Shown in pieces: positions 9,179 to 16,614 of a stretch of DNA of 64,000 nt; the first letter of the stretch is position 1, and every line of letters begins with the position of its first letter. A program made the position numbers and the translations under genes. Source of the stretch: Clostridium sp. CAG:510 (GTDB taxonomy: Bacteria; Bacillota; Clostridia; Lachnospirales; Lachnospiraceae); NCBI GenBank assembly GCA_000434615.1, contig FR880791.1, positions 1 through 64,000 of the forward strand, read 5' to 3'. The notes beneath the pieces were generated by a model. The model had not been told where the DNA came from. It worked only from the letters and a program-made list of their open reading frames with translations, and did not search any database.

Positions 9179-10252
9179 TTAATCGCCGAAGCAGATGCCC
9201 AGCAACTTTCCTTCCTTTACGATGCTTGCATCGGGAGATACGGTTTTTAACTTACCGGCTACCTCTTCAAGAGGAACCTTTACGATTTCACGGTTCTTGT
9301 AACCTACCATGAAGCCGTATTCTCCGTCCAGAATCAATTTGCCTGCTTCAGAACCCAGTCTGCTGGCAAGTACTCTGTCGTAAGGGTCGGGGCTGCCGCC
9401 TCTCTGCACATGTCCGGGTACGGTTACGCGGACTTCCCTGCCGGTCTTTTCCTGAATCTGTGCTGCCACTTCATAGGAAACGGAAGGATAAGGACGATTG
9501 CGCAGTTTCTCCTTGTACTCTTTCTTGGAAAGCTTGGCGTCTTCTTTGGAAATGGCACCCTCTGCCACTGCAATAATGGTGAAACGGCTGCCATTTTCAT
9601 GATGTTTCTCAATGGCTTCCGCTACTTTATCAATATCATAAGGAATTTCAGGGATAAGGATGATGTCCGCACCGCCTGCCATACCGGCATTCAGGGTCAG
9701 CCAGCCTACCTTGTGTCCCATAACTTCTACAATGAAAACTCTGCCGTGGGACGCCGCAGTGGTATGAATGCAGTCAATGGCATTTGTTGCAATATCAACC
9801 GCACTCTGGAAACCGAAGGTCATATCCGTACCCCACAAATCATTATCAATGGTCTTGGGCAGGGTTACCACATTCAAGCCTTCTTCACGAAGAAGATTTG
9901 CGGTCTTGTGGGTGCCGTTGCCGCCTAAGATCACCAGACAGTCCAGCTTCAGCTTCTTGTAGTTTTTCTTCATGGACTCTACTTTGTCAATGCCGTTTTC
10001 GTCCGGCTCATGAATGAGTTTGAAGGGTGTACGGGATGTACCCAAAATCGTACCGCCCACAGTGAGAATGCCGGAAAAATCTTTGCCCGTAAGCATTCTG
10101 TAATTTCCATAAATAAGACCTCTGTATCCATCCAGAAAACCATAAATTTCTACCTTTTCCCCGCTGTTTACCAGGGTCTTTACCACGCCGCGCATAGCTG
10201 CGTTCAATGCCTGGCAGTCCCCGCCGCTTGTCAGCATTCCGATTCTAATCAT
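9179..10252 (-). CDS. 6-phosphofructokinase, mixed-substrate/group III type
   Basis: It phosphorylates fructose 6-phosphate, the committing step of glycolysis. The 357 residues carry MLTSGGDCQALNAAMRG, LVILGGNGTHKTANLL, PKTIDNDLWGTDMTFGFQSA, and the C-terminal PGHVQRGGSPDPYDRVLASR. The phosphate-donor-determining positions are Gly in GGNG (ATP type) but Lys in PKTIDND (found in pyrophosphate and group III enzymes). The usual Asp of GGDG is Asn. Phosphate donor therefore cannot be called from sequence. It has a good GGAGG site before the ATG. It is the first gene of the run leading into dnaX. Confidence 0.9.
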   Translation of the reverse strand: MIRIGMLTSGGDCQALNAAMRGVVKTLVNSGEKVEIYGFLDGYRGLIYGNYRMLTGKDFSGILTVGGTILGTSRTPFKLIHEPDENGIDKVESMKKNYKKLKLDCLVILGGNGTHKTANLLREEGLNVVTLPKTIDNDLWGTDMTFGFQSAVDIATNAIDCIHTTAASHGRVFIVEVMGHKVGWLTLNAGMAGGADIILIPEIPYDIDKVAEAIEKHHENGSRFTIIAVAEGAISKEDAKLSKKEYKEKLRNRPYPSVSYEVAAQIQEKTGREVRVTVPGHVQRGGSPDPYDRVLASRLGSEAGKLILDGEYGFMVGYKNREIVKVPLEEVAGKLKTVSPDASIVKEGKLLGICFGD

Positions 10253-10306
10253 CCGTTTGCCCTCCTGTATAAAATTTATCGCTATTTATTTTACCACAAA
10301 ATATAC

Positions 10307-10347
10307 AAAAATAAAAGGCATGGTTCGCAGTCCACGCCTTTTATTTT
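10307..10347 (-). terminator. Terminator behind tRNA-Ser
   Basis: A 12-bp inverted repeat (10308-10319 with 10336-10347, AAAATAAAAGGC / GCCTTTTATTTT) around a 16-base loop, ending in a T-rich run on the minus strand. It closes the tRNA transcript and lies upstream of pfk. Confidence 0.8.
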
Positions 10348-10360
10348 GCTTAATTTTTAA

Positions 10361-10448
10361 CGGAGATGGAGGGGGTCGAACCCTCGCGCCGGTTGTGCCG
10401 ACCTGTCGCTTTTCGAGAGCGATCTCTTCACCACTTGAGTACATCTCC
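10361..10448 (-). tRNA. tRNA-Ser (anticodon CGA)
   Basis: Read on the minus strand, the acceptor arms GGAGATG and CATCTCC pair with discriminator G. The anticodon loop CTCGAAA (anticodon CGA) is closed by TCGCT/AGCGA. There is a long class II variable arm and a T-arm GAGGG-TTCGACC-CCCTC. No CCA is encoded; the next bases are TTA. It lies 80 bases downstream of mnmA on the same strand. Confidence 0.93.
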
Positions 10449-10528
10449 AAAAGCCCTTGCGGGCATCTGTGCTTTCTTGTGAGCACAGCTCATTATAGCA
10501 TAACTTTTTTCGTCCGCAAAGGAAAATT

Positions 10529-11617
10529 TTACACTTCGCCCACGGTTTTGATGGTACCGCCGCCCACAATGACATCGCCGTCGTACAAAACCACGGACTG
10601 TCCTTTGGTAATGGCTCTCTGGGGCTCGTCGAATTCCACCCGGATTTCGTCCGCTCCGGTCTGGGTCACGGTCGCCCACTGCTCCGGCTGGCGGTAACGC
10701 ACCTTTGCCTTCACACGCATGGGCTCTTTGATTTCTTCCACGGAAATCAGGTTCACATCATCGGCAGTCAGGACTTTGTCGTAAAGCTCTTCCTCCCTTG
10801 CCAGCACTACCGTGTTGTTTTCCGTGTTCACCTCTTTTACATACATGGGCTCTTTTAAGGCAAGTCCCAGTCCTTTGCGCTGCCCGATGGTATAGCGGAT
10901 GATACCCTTATGTCTTCCAAGTACATTGCCGTTTATATCCACGAAATCGCCCCCGGGGTAATTTTTACCGGTATATTTTTGAATGAAATCCGCGTAGCAG
11001 CCGTTCTGGACAAAGCAGATATCCTGGCTGTCATGCTTTCTGGCGTTGATGAAATCCTGCTCCTCGGCAATCTGTCTGGTTTCCGTCTTGTTCATGGCGC
11101 CCAGTGGAAAAATGGTATGGGCAAGCTGCTCCTGGGTCATGGCATACAGTACATAGCCCTGGTCTTTGGTGGAGTCCAGTCCCTTTTTTAATAAGAATCG
11201 TCCTGTTTTTTCGTCCTGCTCTATGCGGGCATAATGACCGGTTACCACGTAATCACAGCCCAGCTCCTGTGCCCGATGGTACAATTTATCAAACTTTAAG
11301 AAGCGGTTACAGTCGATGCAGGGATTGGGTGTACAGCCGTGCTCGTAGGCACAGACAAAGCGGTCTATGACGTCCGTTTCAAATTTATCGGCGAAATTGA
11401 ACACATAGTAAGGCATATCCAGCTTATGCGTCACATTTCTGGCATCCTCCACATCATCGAGGGAACAGCAGGTATGCTCTCTGGACACGCCGATTTCATC
11501 GTTGGTAAACAGCTTCATGGTGACGCCTATACAGTCAAAACCGTCCTTTTTCATCAGATATGCCGCTACGGAAGAGTCCACACCTCCGCTCATGGCAATA
11601 ATTGCTTTCTTTTCCAT
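10529..11617 (-). CDS. mnmA: tRNA-specific 2-thiouridylase MnmA
   Basis: It adds sulfur to the wobble uridine of tRNA-Glu, -Gln and -Lys in the cytosol. The 362 residues start with the ATP pyrophosphatase loop SGGVDSSVAAYLM. They contain the catalytic cysteine in CTPNPCIDCN (about residues 95-105), GHYARI, the second catalytic cysteine in HDSQDICFV, and the GQRKGLGLA motif. Full length. The promoter immediately upstream is near consensus. It is divergent from the LysR gene. Confidence 0.97.
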   Translation of the reverse strand: MEKKAIIAMSGGVDSSVAAYLMKKDGFDCIGVTMKLFTNDEIGVSREHTCCSLDDVEDARNVTHKLDMPYYVFNFADKFETDVIDRFVCAYEHGCTPNPCIDCNRFLKFDKLYHRAQELGCDYVVTGHYARIEQDEKTGRFLLKKGLDSTKDQGYVLYAMTQEQLAHTIFPLGAMNKTETRQIAEEQDFINARKHDSQDICFVQNGCYADFIQKYTGKNYPGGDFVDINGNVLGRHKGIIRYTIGQRKGLGLALKEPMYVKEVNTENNTVVLAREEELYDKVLTADDVNLISVEEIKEPMRVKAKVRYRQPEQWATVTQTGADEIRVEFDEPQRAITKGQSVVLYDGDVIVGGGTIKTVGEV

Positions 11618-11652
11618 ATATATAGAAACCTCGTTTTTCTTTCTGTTCTTAA

Positions 11653-11681
11653 AGTATACGCATTGTGTTTTTTTCTGTCAA
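11653..11681 (-). promoter_or_regulatory. mnmA promoter
   Basis: TTGACA (11681-11676), 17-base spacer, TATACT (11658-11653) on the minus strand, about 36 bases before the mnmA ATG. Confidence 0.85.
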
Positions 11682-11697
11682 CCGGGCAAATCCCCTC

Positions 11698-11727
11698 TTG
11701 CCAGAATACGGACTTCTTCCTTATAAT
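11698..11727 (+). promoter_or_regulatory. Promoter of the LysR regulator gene
   Basis: TTGCCA (11698-11703), 18-base spacer, TATAAT (11722-11727), 36 bases upstream of the regulator ATG and back to back with the mnmA promoter. Confidence 0.75.
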
Positions 11728-11763
11728 CATGGTAGAAAAAACTGACAGAAAGAAGGTTCTTCC

Positions 11764-12681
11764 ATGACTCTGCAACAGCTTAATTATGTCATCACCATTT
11801 CGGAATGCGGTTCGTTAAACAAAGCCGCCGAAATTTTATATGTGGCGCAACCGTCCCTGACGGGCGCCGTAAAGGAACTGGAAAAGGAGCTGGGGATTAC
11901 CATTTTCAACCGCAGCGGCAGGGGCGTGACGCTTACAAATGACGGTACGGAATTTCTCCTCTATGCCCGCCAGGTCTATGCCCAGTATAAGGAGCTTTTA
12001 GAAAAATACGGCAAGGCCGGCAACTTGAAGAAAAAATTCGGAGTTTCCACCCAGCACTATTCTTTTGCGGTAAAAGCCTTTGTGGAAATGGTAAAAACCT
12101 TCGATACCTCCAAGTACGAATTTGCCATAAGAGAAACCAAGACAAAGGAAGTCATCGACGATGTGAGCACCATGCGGAGCGAAATCGGCATCCTGTATCT
12201 GAGTGATTTTAACCGGAAGGCGCTTTTGAAAATCTTATCCTCACAGCAGTTGGAATTTCATAGCATTATCCACTGTAAGCCCTACGTTTACCTTTGGAAA
12301 GGCCACCCGCTGGCAAAGCAGAAAAGCATAACTCTGCCCGAACTGCAGCAGTATCCCTGTCTTTCCTTTGAACAGGGCGAGTCCTCTTCCTTTTATTATG
12401 CAGAGGAAATCTTAAGCACCTGCGAATATCCCCGCATCATCAAAGCAAACGACCGGGCAACCATGTTAAATCTGATGATCGGCTTAAACGGCTACACTCT
12501 CTGCTCCGGTATCATCTGTGAGGAATTAAACGGCGACGATTATCTTGCCGTTCCTTTTGAAGCCGAGGACAAGGCGGTGGACGACACCATGGAAATCGGG
12601 TACATCATCCGCAAAAACACCCTGCTCTCCAAAATGGGACGCTTATATATAGAGGAAATCAAAAAGTATCTTAAATTATAG
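11764..12681 (+). CDS. LysR family transcriptional regulator, probable regulator of metQNI
   Basis: A 305-residue LysR regulator. The N-terminal winged helix reads LNYVITISECGSLNKAAEILYVAQPSLTGAVKELEKELG (about residues 5-43), followed by the linker helix and two effector-binding lobes (from about residue 90). It sits 120 bases before a methionine-type ABC importer on the same strand, so it most likely controls uptake of methionine or a related sulfur compound. Family knowledge: MtaR/MetR LysR regulators of streptococci bind a 17-bp palindrome TATAG-N7-CTATA, and a similar 17-mer overlaps the stop codon of this gene. Ligand unknown. Confidence 0.85.
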   Translation: MTLQQLNYVITISECGSLNKAAEILYVAQPSLTGAVKELEKELGITIFNRSGRGVTLTNDGTEFLLYARQVYAQYKELLEKYGKAGNLKKKFGVSTQHYSFAVKAFVEMVKTFDTSKYEFAIRETKTKEVIDDVSTMRSEIGILYLSDFNRKALLKILSSQQLEFHSIIHCKPYVYLWKGHPLAKQKSITLPELQQYPCLSFEQGESSSFYYAEEILSTCEYPRIIKANDRATMLNLMIGLNGYTLCSGIICEELNGDDYLAVPFEAEDKAVDDTMEIGYIIRKNTLLSKMGRLYIEEIKKYLKL

Positions 12682-12693
12682 GTTCATCCTATA
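12677..12693. promoter_or_regulatory. Met-box-like palindrome TATAGG-N5-CCTATA
   Basis: A 17-bp perfect inverted repeat (6-bp arms, TTCAT centre) overlapping the LysR stop codon and upstream of metQ. It has the T-N11-A layout of LysR boxes. Confidence 0.55.
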
Positions 12694-12713
12694 GCTGCTT
12701 ATTCGTTTCACAT

Positions 12714-12743
12714 ATTATACAAAATGTAAAATCTTTGTATAAT
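12714..12743. promoter_or_regulatory. 10+10+10 inverted repeat over the metQ promoter -10
   Basis: Perfect 10-bp arms ATTATACAAA (12714-12723) and TTTGTATAAT (12734-12743), separated by 10 bases. The right arm contains TATAAT (12738-12743), which fits as the metQ -10 box; the -35 is weak, as expected for an activated or repressed promoter. A transcript would carry a leader of about 50 bases before the metQ ATG. Confidence 0.6.
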
Positions 12744-12800
12744 ACAGTTTATAAACTAAATGTTTCGGTACAACACCGAAGAGAAAGAGGGAGAAAAATT

Positions 12801-13658
12801 ATGAGAAAGAAATTATCAGCCATTGTTACAACAGCCCTGGCCGCTGTCCTGACACTGTCCTTAGCCGGATGCGGTAAAAGTGCATCAGGCGTCACCATTG
12901 CAGTTCCTAACGATACCACAAACGAAGCCCGCGCACTTCTGCTTTTAGCAGACCAGGGTTATATCACCTTAAAAGAAGGCGCCGGTATCACCGCAACTAT
13001 TAAGGATATCGAAGAAAATCCTTACAACATTACTTTCAACGAAGTAGAAGCCGCACAGCTTCCCAATGTATTGCAGGATGTTGACTATGCAGTCATTAAC
13101 AGCAACTACGCACTGCCCGCCGGCATCAATCCTACCACCGATGCTTTAGTAATGGAAGGTTCCTCTTCCGCATACAGCAACATCTTAGCCGTTAAGGAAG
13201 GCAACGAAGAAACCGACAAGACCAAGGCTTTGGTTGCAGCTCTTTCCAGCAAGCAGGTTGCAGATTACATTGCAGCAAACTATGACGGCGCTGTTATCAG
13301 TGTTGTAGAAAATCCCGGCGACGGCTACGATGAAACCGTTGATTACGATGCATTAAGCGGAACCACCATCTCCGTAGCAGCTACCCCTTCTCCTCATGCA
13401 GAAGTGCTTTCCGTAGTAAAGGATATCTTAGCTGAAAAGAATGTCACCCTTAACATCATCGAATACACCGACTATGTACAGCCCAACAAGGTAGTTGACA
13501 GCGGTGAAGTGGATTCCAACTATTTCCAGCATCTTCCTTATCTGGAAGACTTCAATGCAGAAAACAACACCCACGTTGTTTCCGTACTGGCTGTTCATGT
13601 AGAGCCCATGGGTCTTTACGGTGGCAAGCAGACAACTCTTGACGCAATCAAAAAATAA
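12801..13658 (+). CDS. metQ: MetQ/NlpA family substrate-binding lipoprotein
   Basis: The substrate-binding component of a methionine-type importer, anchored by lipid on the outer face of the membrane. Start MRKKLSAIV at 12801 follows GAGAAAGAGGGAG; the longer ORF start lacks this. The signal peptide ends in lipobox LAGC with Cys at residue 24. The mature part of about 262 residues has NlpA features: IEYTDYVQPNKVVDSGEVDSNYFQHLPYL and VEPMGLYGGK near the end. Followed by an internal terminator hairpin, then metN and metI. Substrate could be D/L-methionine or an analogue. Confidence 0.9.
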   Translation: MRKKLSAIVTTALAAVLTLSLAGCGKSASGVTIAVPNDTTNEARALLLLADQGYITLKEGAGITATIKDIEENPYNITFNEVEAAQLPNVLQDVDYAVINSNYALPAGINPTTDALVMEGSSSAYSNILAVKEGNEETDKTKALVAALSSKQVADYIAANYDGAVISVVENPGDGYDETVDYDALSGTTISVAATPSPHAEVLSVVKDILAEKNVTLNIIEYTDYVQPNKVVDSGEVDSNYFQHLPYLEDFNAENNTHVVSVLAVHVEPMGLYGGKQTTLDAIKK

Positions 13659-13686
13659 TAGTACCCTATAGGAATAGGTTACAGAC

Positions 13687-13718
13687 GGCACATCGGCCCA
13701 TTGACCGATGTGCCTTTT
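13687..13718 (+). terminator. Hairpin between metQ and metN
   Basis: A perfect 10-bp stem (13687-13696 GGCACATCGG with 13705-13714) with an 8-base loop followed by TTTT. It lies between metQ and metN and could partly terminate transcription, giving more binding protein than transporter. The CCTAT/ATAGG repeat at 13665-13678 just before it shares the TATAGG half-site of the upstream palindrome. Confidence 0.75.
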
Positions 13719-13739
13719 GAATATTGTAGGAGATTAATC

Positions 13740-14753
13740 ATGATTGAAATCAAAAACCTTTCCAAGGTCTTTCAGACCTCCGACGGAAAAGTAGATGCTC
13801 TGAAAAACATTTCCCTGACCATAGAAGACGGCGATATCTACGGTATCATCGGTATGAGCGGTGCGGGAAAGAGTACACTGGTGCGTTGTATCAATATGCT
13901 GGAGCGTCCCACGGAAGGTTCCGTTCTCATTGATAAAAAGAATATCGGCGAACTTTCTCCGAAGGAGCTGCGAAGCATCCGTCGGGAAATCACCATGATT
14001 TTCCAGGGCTTTAACCTGCTGATGCAGAAAACCTGCTTAAAGAACATCATGTTTCCCTTAAAGCTTGCAGGTGTCAAGACGGAAGAAGCAAAGAAAAAAG
14101 CCCTTGAGCTTCTGGAAATTGTCGGTCTTCCCGACAAAGCCAATGCATATCCCGCACAGCTTTCCGGCGGTCAGCAGCAGCGTATTGCCATTGCCCGTGC
14201 TCTGGCAACGCAGCCCAAGGTGCTGCTCTGCGACGAGGCCACCAGCGCACTTGACCCCAAGACCACTCACTCCATCTTAGAGCTTATCCGCGATATCAAC
14301 ACGCGTCTCGGCATTACGGTTATCGTCATCACCCACCAGATGAGCGTAGTAGAGGAAATCTGCAACAAGGTAGCTATTCTGGACAATGGCGAAGTAGCGG
14401 AGGAAGGCGAGGTTTCCACTGTATTTGCCCATCCGAAGTCCGAAGCTGCAAGACGCCTGGTTATGCCGGACAACACAAAGGATTTCCTTCCGGGGCTTAC
14501 CGGGGATCATGTCCTGCGTGTGGTATTTAACGGTGCCCTTGCCGCCGGTTCTCCCCTGATTACCCAGATGGCGATTGACAAAGGCATTGCCGCCAATATC
14601 CTGTATGCCTCCACCCGCTGTATCGGCGACAAAGTGTACGGCAACATGCTTTTGGGACTCCCTTCCGATGAAGGCGTGGTAAAAGAAGCCACCGCTTATC
14701 TGTCCCGGAAAGAAAATGTCTTAGTTCAGGAGGTGACAAAGGATGTTCAATAA
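13740..14753 (+). CDS. metN: Methionine ABC transporter ATP-binding protein with NIL domain
   Basis: The ATPase of the importer, 337 residues from start MIEIKNLSK preceded by GTAGGAG; a start 13 codons earlier falls inside the terminator hairpin. Walker A is GMSGAGKST, the signature is LSGGQQQR, and Walker B is LLCDEAT. The C-terminal NIL domain (about residues 255-335, VLRVVFNGALAAGSPLI...) senses substrate and inhibits transport when methionine is high in known MetN proteins. It overlaps metI by 11 bases. Confidence 0.93.
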   Translation: MIEIKNLSKVFQTSDGKVDALKNISLTIEDGDIYGIIGMSGAGKSTLVRCINMLERPTEGSVLIDKKNIGELSPKELRSIRREITMIFQGFNLLMQKTCLKNIMFPLKLAGVKTEEAKKKALELLEIVGLPDKANAYPAQLSGGQQQRIAIARALATQPKVLLCDEATSALDPKTTHSILELIRDINTRLGITVIVITHQMSVVEEICNKVAILDNGEVAEEGEVSTVFAHPKSEAARRLVMPDNTKDFLPGLTGDHVLRVVFNGALAAGSPLITQMAIDKGIAANILYASTRCIGDKVYGNMLLGLPSDEGVVKEATAYLSRKENVLVQEVTKDVQ

Positions 14754-15447
14754 TTTATTTGCACCGGAAGTAATTGACGAAGCTCTCACTATTTTAAGAG
14801 AAGATATGCCCCTTGCCCTGTGGGAAACCTTTTATGTAACGGTTCTCTCCACCCTGTTTGCTTTTATCATCGGCATGCCCCTTGGTGTGCTTTTGGTGGT
14901 CGGTGAAAAGGACGGTGTACTGCCCCTTCCCAAATGGCTGCTTGGCGTGCTGAATGTCATCATCAACCTGCTTCGTTCCGTTCCGTTTCTGATTCTGATG
15001 ATTATGGTATTCCCGCTCACCAGACTGATTGTGGGCACCACCGTAGGTACTACGGCTTCCATCGTGCCTCTGGTTATTGCTGCATTTCCTTTTGTGGCAA
15101 GACTTGTAGAAAGCAGTCTCAGGGAATTAAATCCCAATATTATTGAAACAGCGCAGAGTATGGGTGCTTCCCCTTTTCAGATCATTACGAAGGTCATGAT
15201 TCCCGAAAGCGTACCCTCCCTGATTTCCAATGCTACCATTGCCATTACCACCATTTTGGGCTACACCGCCATGAGCGGTATCATCGGCGGCGGCGGACTC
15301 GGTAAAATCGCCATCAACTACGGCTACTACCGTTACAAATATCTGGTCATGCTGTTTGCGGTTATCATCCTCATCCTGCTGGTTCAGGTGTTCCAGAGCA
15401 TCGGTACACACCTGGCAGCCCGTCTGGACAAACGTATCAAGCGCTGA
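14743..15447 (+). CDS. metI: Methionine ABC transporter permease
   Basis: The 234-residue permease has about five membrane segments. Conserved stretches are ALWETFYVTVLSTLFAFIIGMPLGVLL, the RSVPFLILMIMVFPLTRLIVGT segment and the EAA-type coupling region VESSLRELNPNIIETAQSMGASPFQII. The C-terminal GYTAMSGIIGGGGLGKIAINYGYYRY is typical of MetI. The start lies inside the end of metN, so translation is coupled. A bidirectional terminator follows at 15495-15534. Confidence 0.93.
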   Translation: MFNNLFAPEVIDEALTILREDMPLALWETFYVTVLSTLFAFIIGMPLGVLLVVGEKDGVLPLPKWLLGVLNVIINLLRSVPFLILMIMVFPLTRLIVGTTVGTTASIVPLVIAAFPFVARLVESSLRELNPNIIETAQSMGASPFQIITKVMIPESVPSLISNATIAITTILGYTAMSGIIGGGGLGKIAINYGYYRYKYLVMLFAVIILILLVQVFQSIGTHLAARLDKRIKR

Positions 15448-15494
15448 GTTTCCGGCGAATGCGGTATACACGCTGCATCTGCCCTGAGTATAAC

Positions 15495-15534
15495 AAAAAA
15501 GCTGCCTGCAACCTGAATTGCAGACAGCTTTTTT
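15495..15534. terminator. Bidirectional terminator between metI and the DtxR-family gene
   Basis: AAAAAAGCTG-C-CTGCAA (15495-15511) pairs with TTGCAG-A-CAGCTTTTTT (15518-15534) with one mismatch. It serves both convergent genes; the stop codon of the minus-strand gene overlaps its right edge. Confidence 0.85.
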
Positions 15535-15913
15535 ATACGTCCTGATGATGTTCGTTGCGCAGATGCTTTTTAATCGCCGCAAAGGATTTGTCGCTGATAT
15601 CATGCTCCATTTTGCAGGCATCTTCTGCTGCTGTTTCTTCGTCCACTCCCAAATTTACCAGCATGGCGGTCAGTGTGGTATGGCGGTCATAAATCTTTAC
15701 CGCTACCTCTTTTCCGGCATCGGTCAATGTCAGGAACCCGTTCTCATCCATCAGAAGGTAACCGCCCTCTTTCAGAATACGAACCGCACGGCTGACACTG
15801 GGTTTGGAAAAGCCCATATACTCTGCCACATCAAGTGAACGAACTTCGTTGTTTTTCTGAGAAAGAATATGTATTGTTTCCAAATACATCTCTCCGGATT
15901 CCTGTAAACGCAT
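15533..15913 (-). CDS. DtxR/MntR-type metal-dependent transcriptional regulator
   Basis: A 126-residue iron- or manganese-dependent repressor. The N-terminal winged helix reads MRLQESGEMYLETIHILSQKNNEVRSLDVAEYMGFSKPSVSRAVRIL (residues 1-47) and is followed by the dimerisation and metal-binding region. Candidate ligands are Glu8, His77, Cys99, Glu102 and His103 (CKMEHD). There is no SH3-like third domain, so it is the short MntR-like class. It is divergent from the feo operon, whose leader carries two copies of a GTTAG-N6-CTAAC palindrome. A third copy precedes the ABC genes at 19404. Iron is the likely co-repressor here given the neighbours. Confidence 0.88.
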   Translation of the reverse strand: MRLQESGEMYLETIHILSQKNNEVRSLDVAEYMGFSKPSVSRAVRILKEGGYLLMDENGFLTLTDAGKEVAVKIYDRHTTLTAMLVNLGVDEETAAEDACKMEHDISDKSFAAIKKHLRNEHHQDV

Positions 15914-16004
15914 ATGCCATACTCCCTTTCATACATAACCCATTGTCGTTAATAATCCTATGCTATCATTAAACAAAAAAAATTTCAAGTTGTATAATTT
16001 ATGG

Positions 16005-16033
16005 TTGACAAATTCCGATATCGCGCATATTAT
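16005..16033 (+). promoter_or_regulatory. feo operon promoter
   Basis: TTGACA (16005-16010), 17-base spacer, TATTAT (16028-16033). Transcription would start near 16040, directly at the first operator. Confidence 0.8.
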
Positions 16034-16042
16034 AATTAAGAA

Positions 16043-16058
16043 GTTAGCAAGAGCTAAC
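16043..16058. promoter_or_regulatory. Operator copy 1 (GTTAGC-AAGA-GCTAAC)
   Basis: A perfect 6-bp inverted repeat at the predicted transcription start of feo. Shares GTTAG-N6-CTAAC with copies at 16077 and 19366. Confidence 0.65.
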
Positions 16059-16076
16059 CTTTTTTAAGCGCAAACA

Positions 16077-16092
16077 GTTAGTTTGTGCTAAT
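16077..16092. promoter_or_regulatory. Operator copy 2 (GTTAG-TTTGTG-CTAAT)
   Basis: A second copy 34 bases downstream with one arm mismatch, ending about 9 bases before the first feoA ribosome site. Confidence 0.6.
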
Positions 16093-16111
16093 CAAAAAGT
16101 GAGGAATGCTT

Positions 16112-16324
16112 ATGATGCCACTGAATCTTGCGGATGTCGGGGAAGAGAATACCATTAAGAAAATCGGAGGCAGCCCCGAAGTTAAAAAACACCTCGAAAA
16201 CTTAGGTTTTGTCGTAGGTGGAACTGTTACCATCGTGAACACACTGGGAGGAAATGTCATTGTTAATGTAAAAGAATCCCGTGTTGCAATAGACCAGGAA
16301 ATGGCAAGGAAAATTATGGTCTGA
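16112..16324 (+). CDS. FeoA-domain protein (first copy)
   Basis: A small SH3-like cytosolic protein (70 residues from the start MMPLNLADVG, placed 7 bases after GAGG). Core features are VGEENTIKKIGGSPEVKKHLENLGFVVGGTVTIVN and a C-terminal VAIDQEMARKIMV. FeoA proteins are thought to interact with FeoB during ferrous iron uptake. This copy is acidic to neutral and differs from the second copy in lacking the PLGDP motif. Two feoA genes in a row before feoB are common in Clostridia. It is first in the operon, under the double operator. Confidence 0.88.
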   Translation: MMPLNLADVGEENTIKKIGGSPEVKKHLENLGFVVGGTVTIVNTLGGNVIVNVKESRVAIDQEMARKIMV

Positions 16325-16360
16325 TGACCTGGTTTTTATGAGAGAAGAGGAGGATAAAAC

Positions 16361-16582
16361 ATGAAAACGTTGAAAGAGACGAAAATCGGCGAAACCGTAA
16401 AAATCGTCAAACTCCATGGAGAGGGTGCTGTTAAGCGCCGTATCATGGATATGGGTCTTACCAAAGGTACAGAAGTTTACATCAGAAAAGTAGCTCCTTT
16501 AGGCGATCCCGTAGAGATTACCGTTCGCGGCTATGAGCTTTCTTTAAGAAAAGCCGATGCTGAAATGATTGAAGTGGAATAA
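16361..16582 (+). CDS. feoA: FeoA ferrous iron transport protein A (second copy)
   Basis: A 73-residue FeoA with the canonical pattern: KETKIGETVKIVKLHGEGAVKRRIMDMGLTKGTEVYIRKVAPLGDPVEITVRGYELSLRKADAEMIEV is spread over the entire length, with the family hallmarks RRxxDMGLTKG and APLGDP. Ribosome site AGAGGAGG precedes the ATG. It lies 36 bases after the first copy and 32 before feoB. Confidence 0.95.
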   Translation: MKTLKETKIGETVKIVKLHGEGAVKRRIMDMGLTKGTEVYIRKVAPLGDPVEITVRGYELSLRKADAEMIEVE

Positions 16583-16614
16583 GGAATTGTATTTTAGAAA
16601 GAGAGGATGATAAA

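Noticed and set aside
8587..9312. Plus-strand ORF of 241 codons across dnaX and pfk
   Set aside because: Antisense to dnaX and the end of pfk, with no recognisable protein.
12600..12800. SAM riboswitch before metQ
   Set aside because: No S-box helices or terminator/antiterminator pair; only two palindromes are present.
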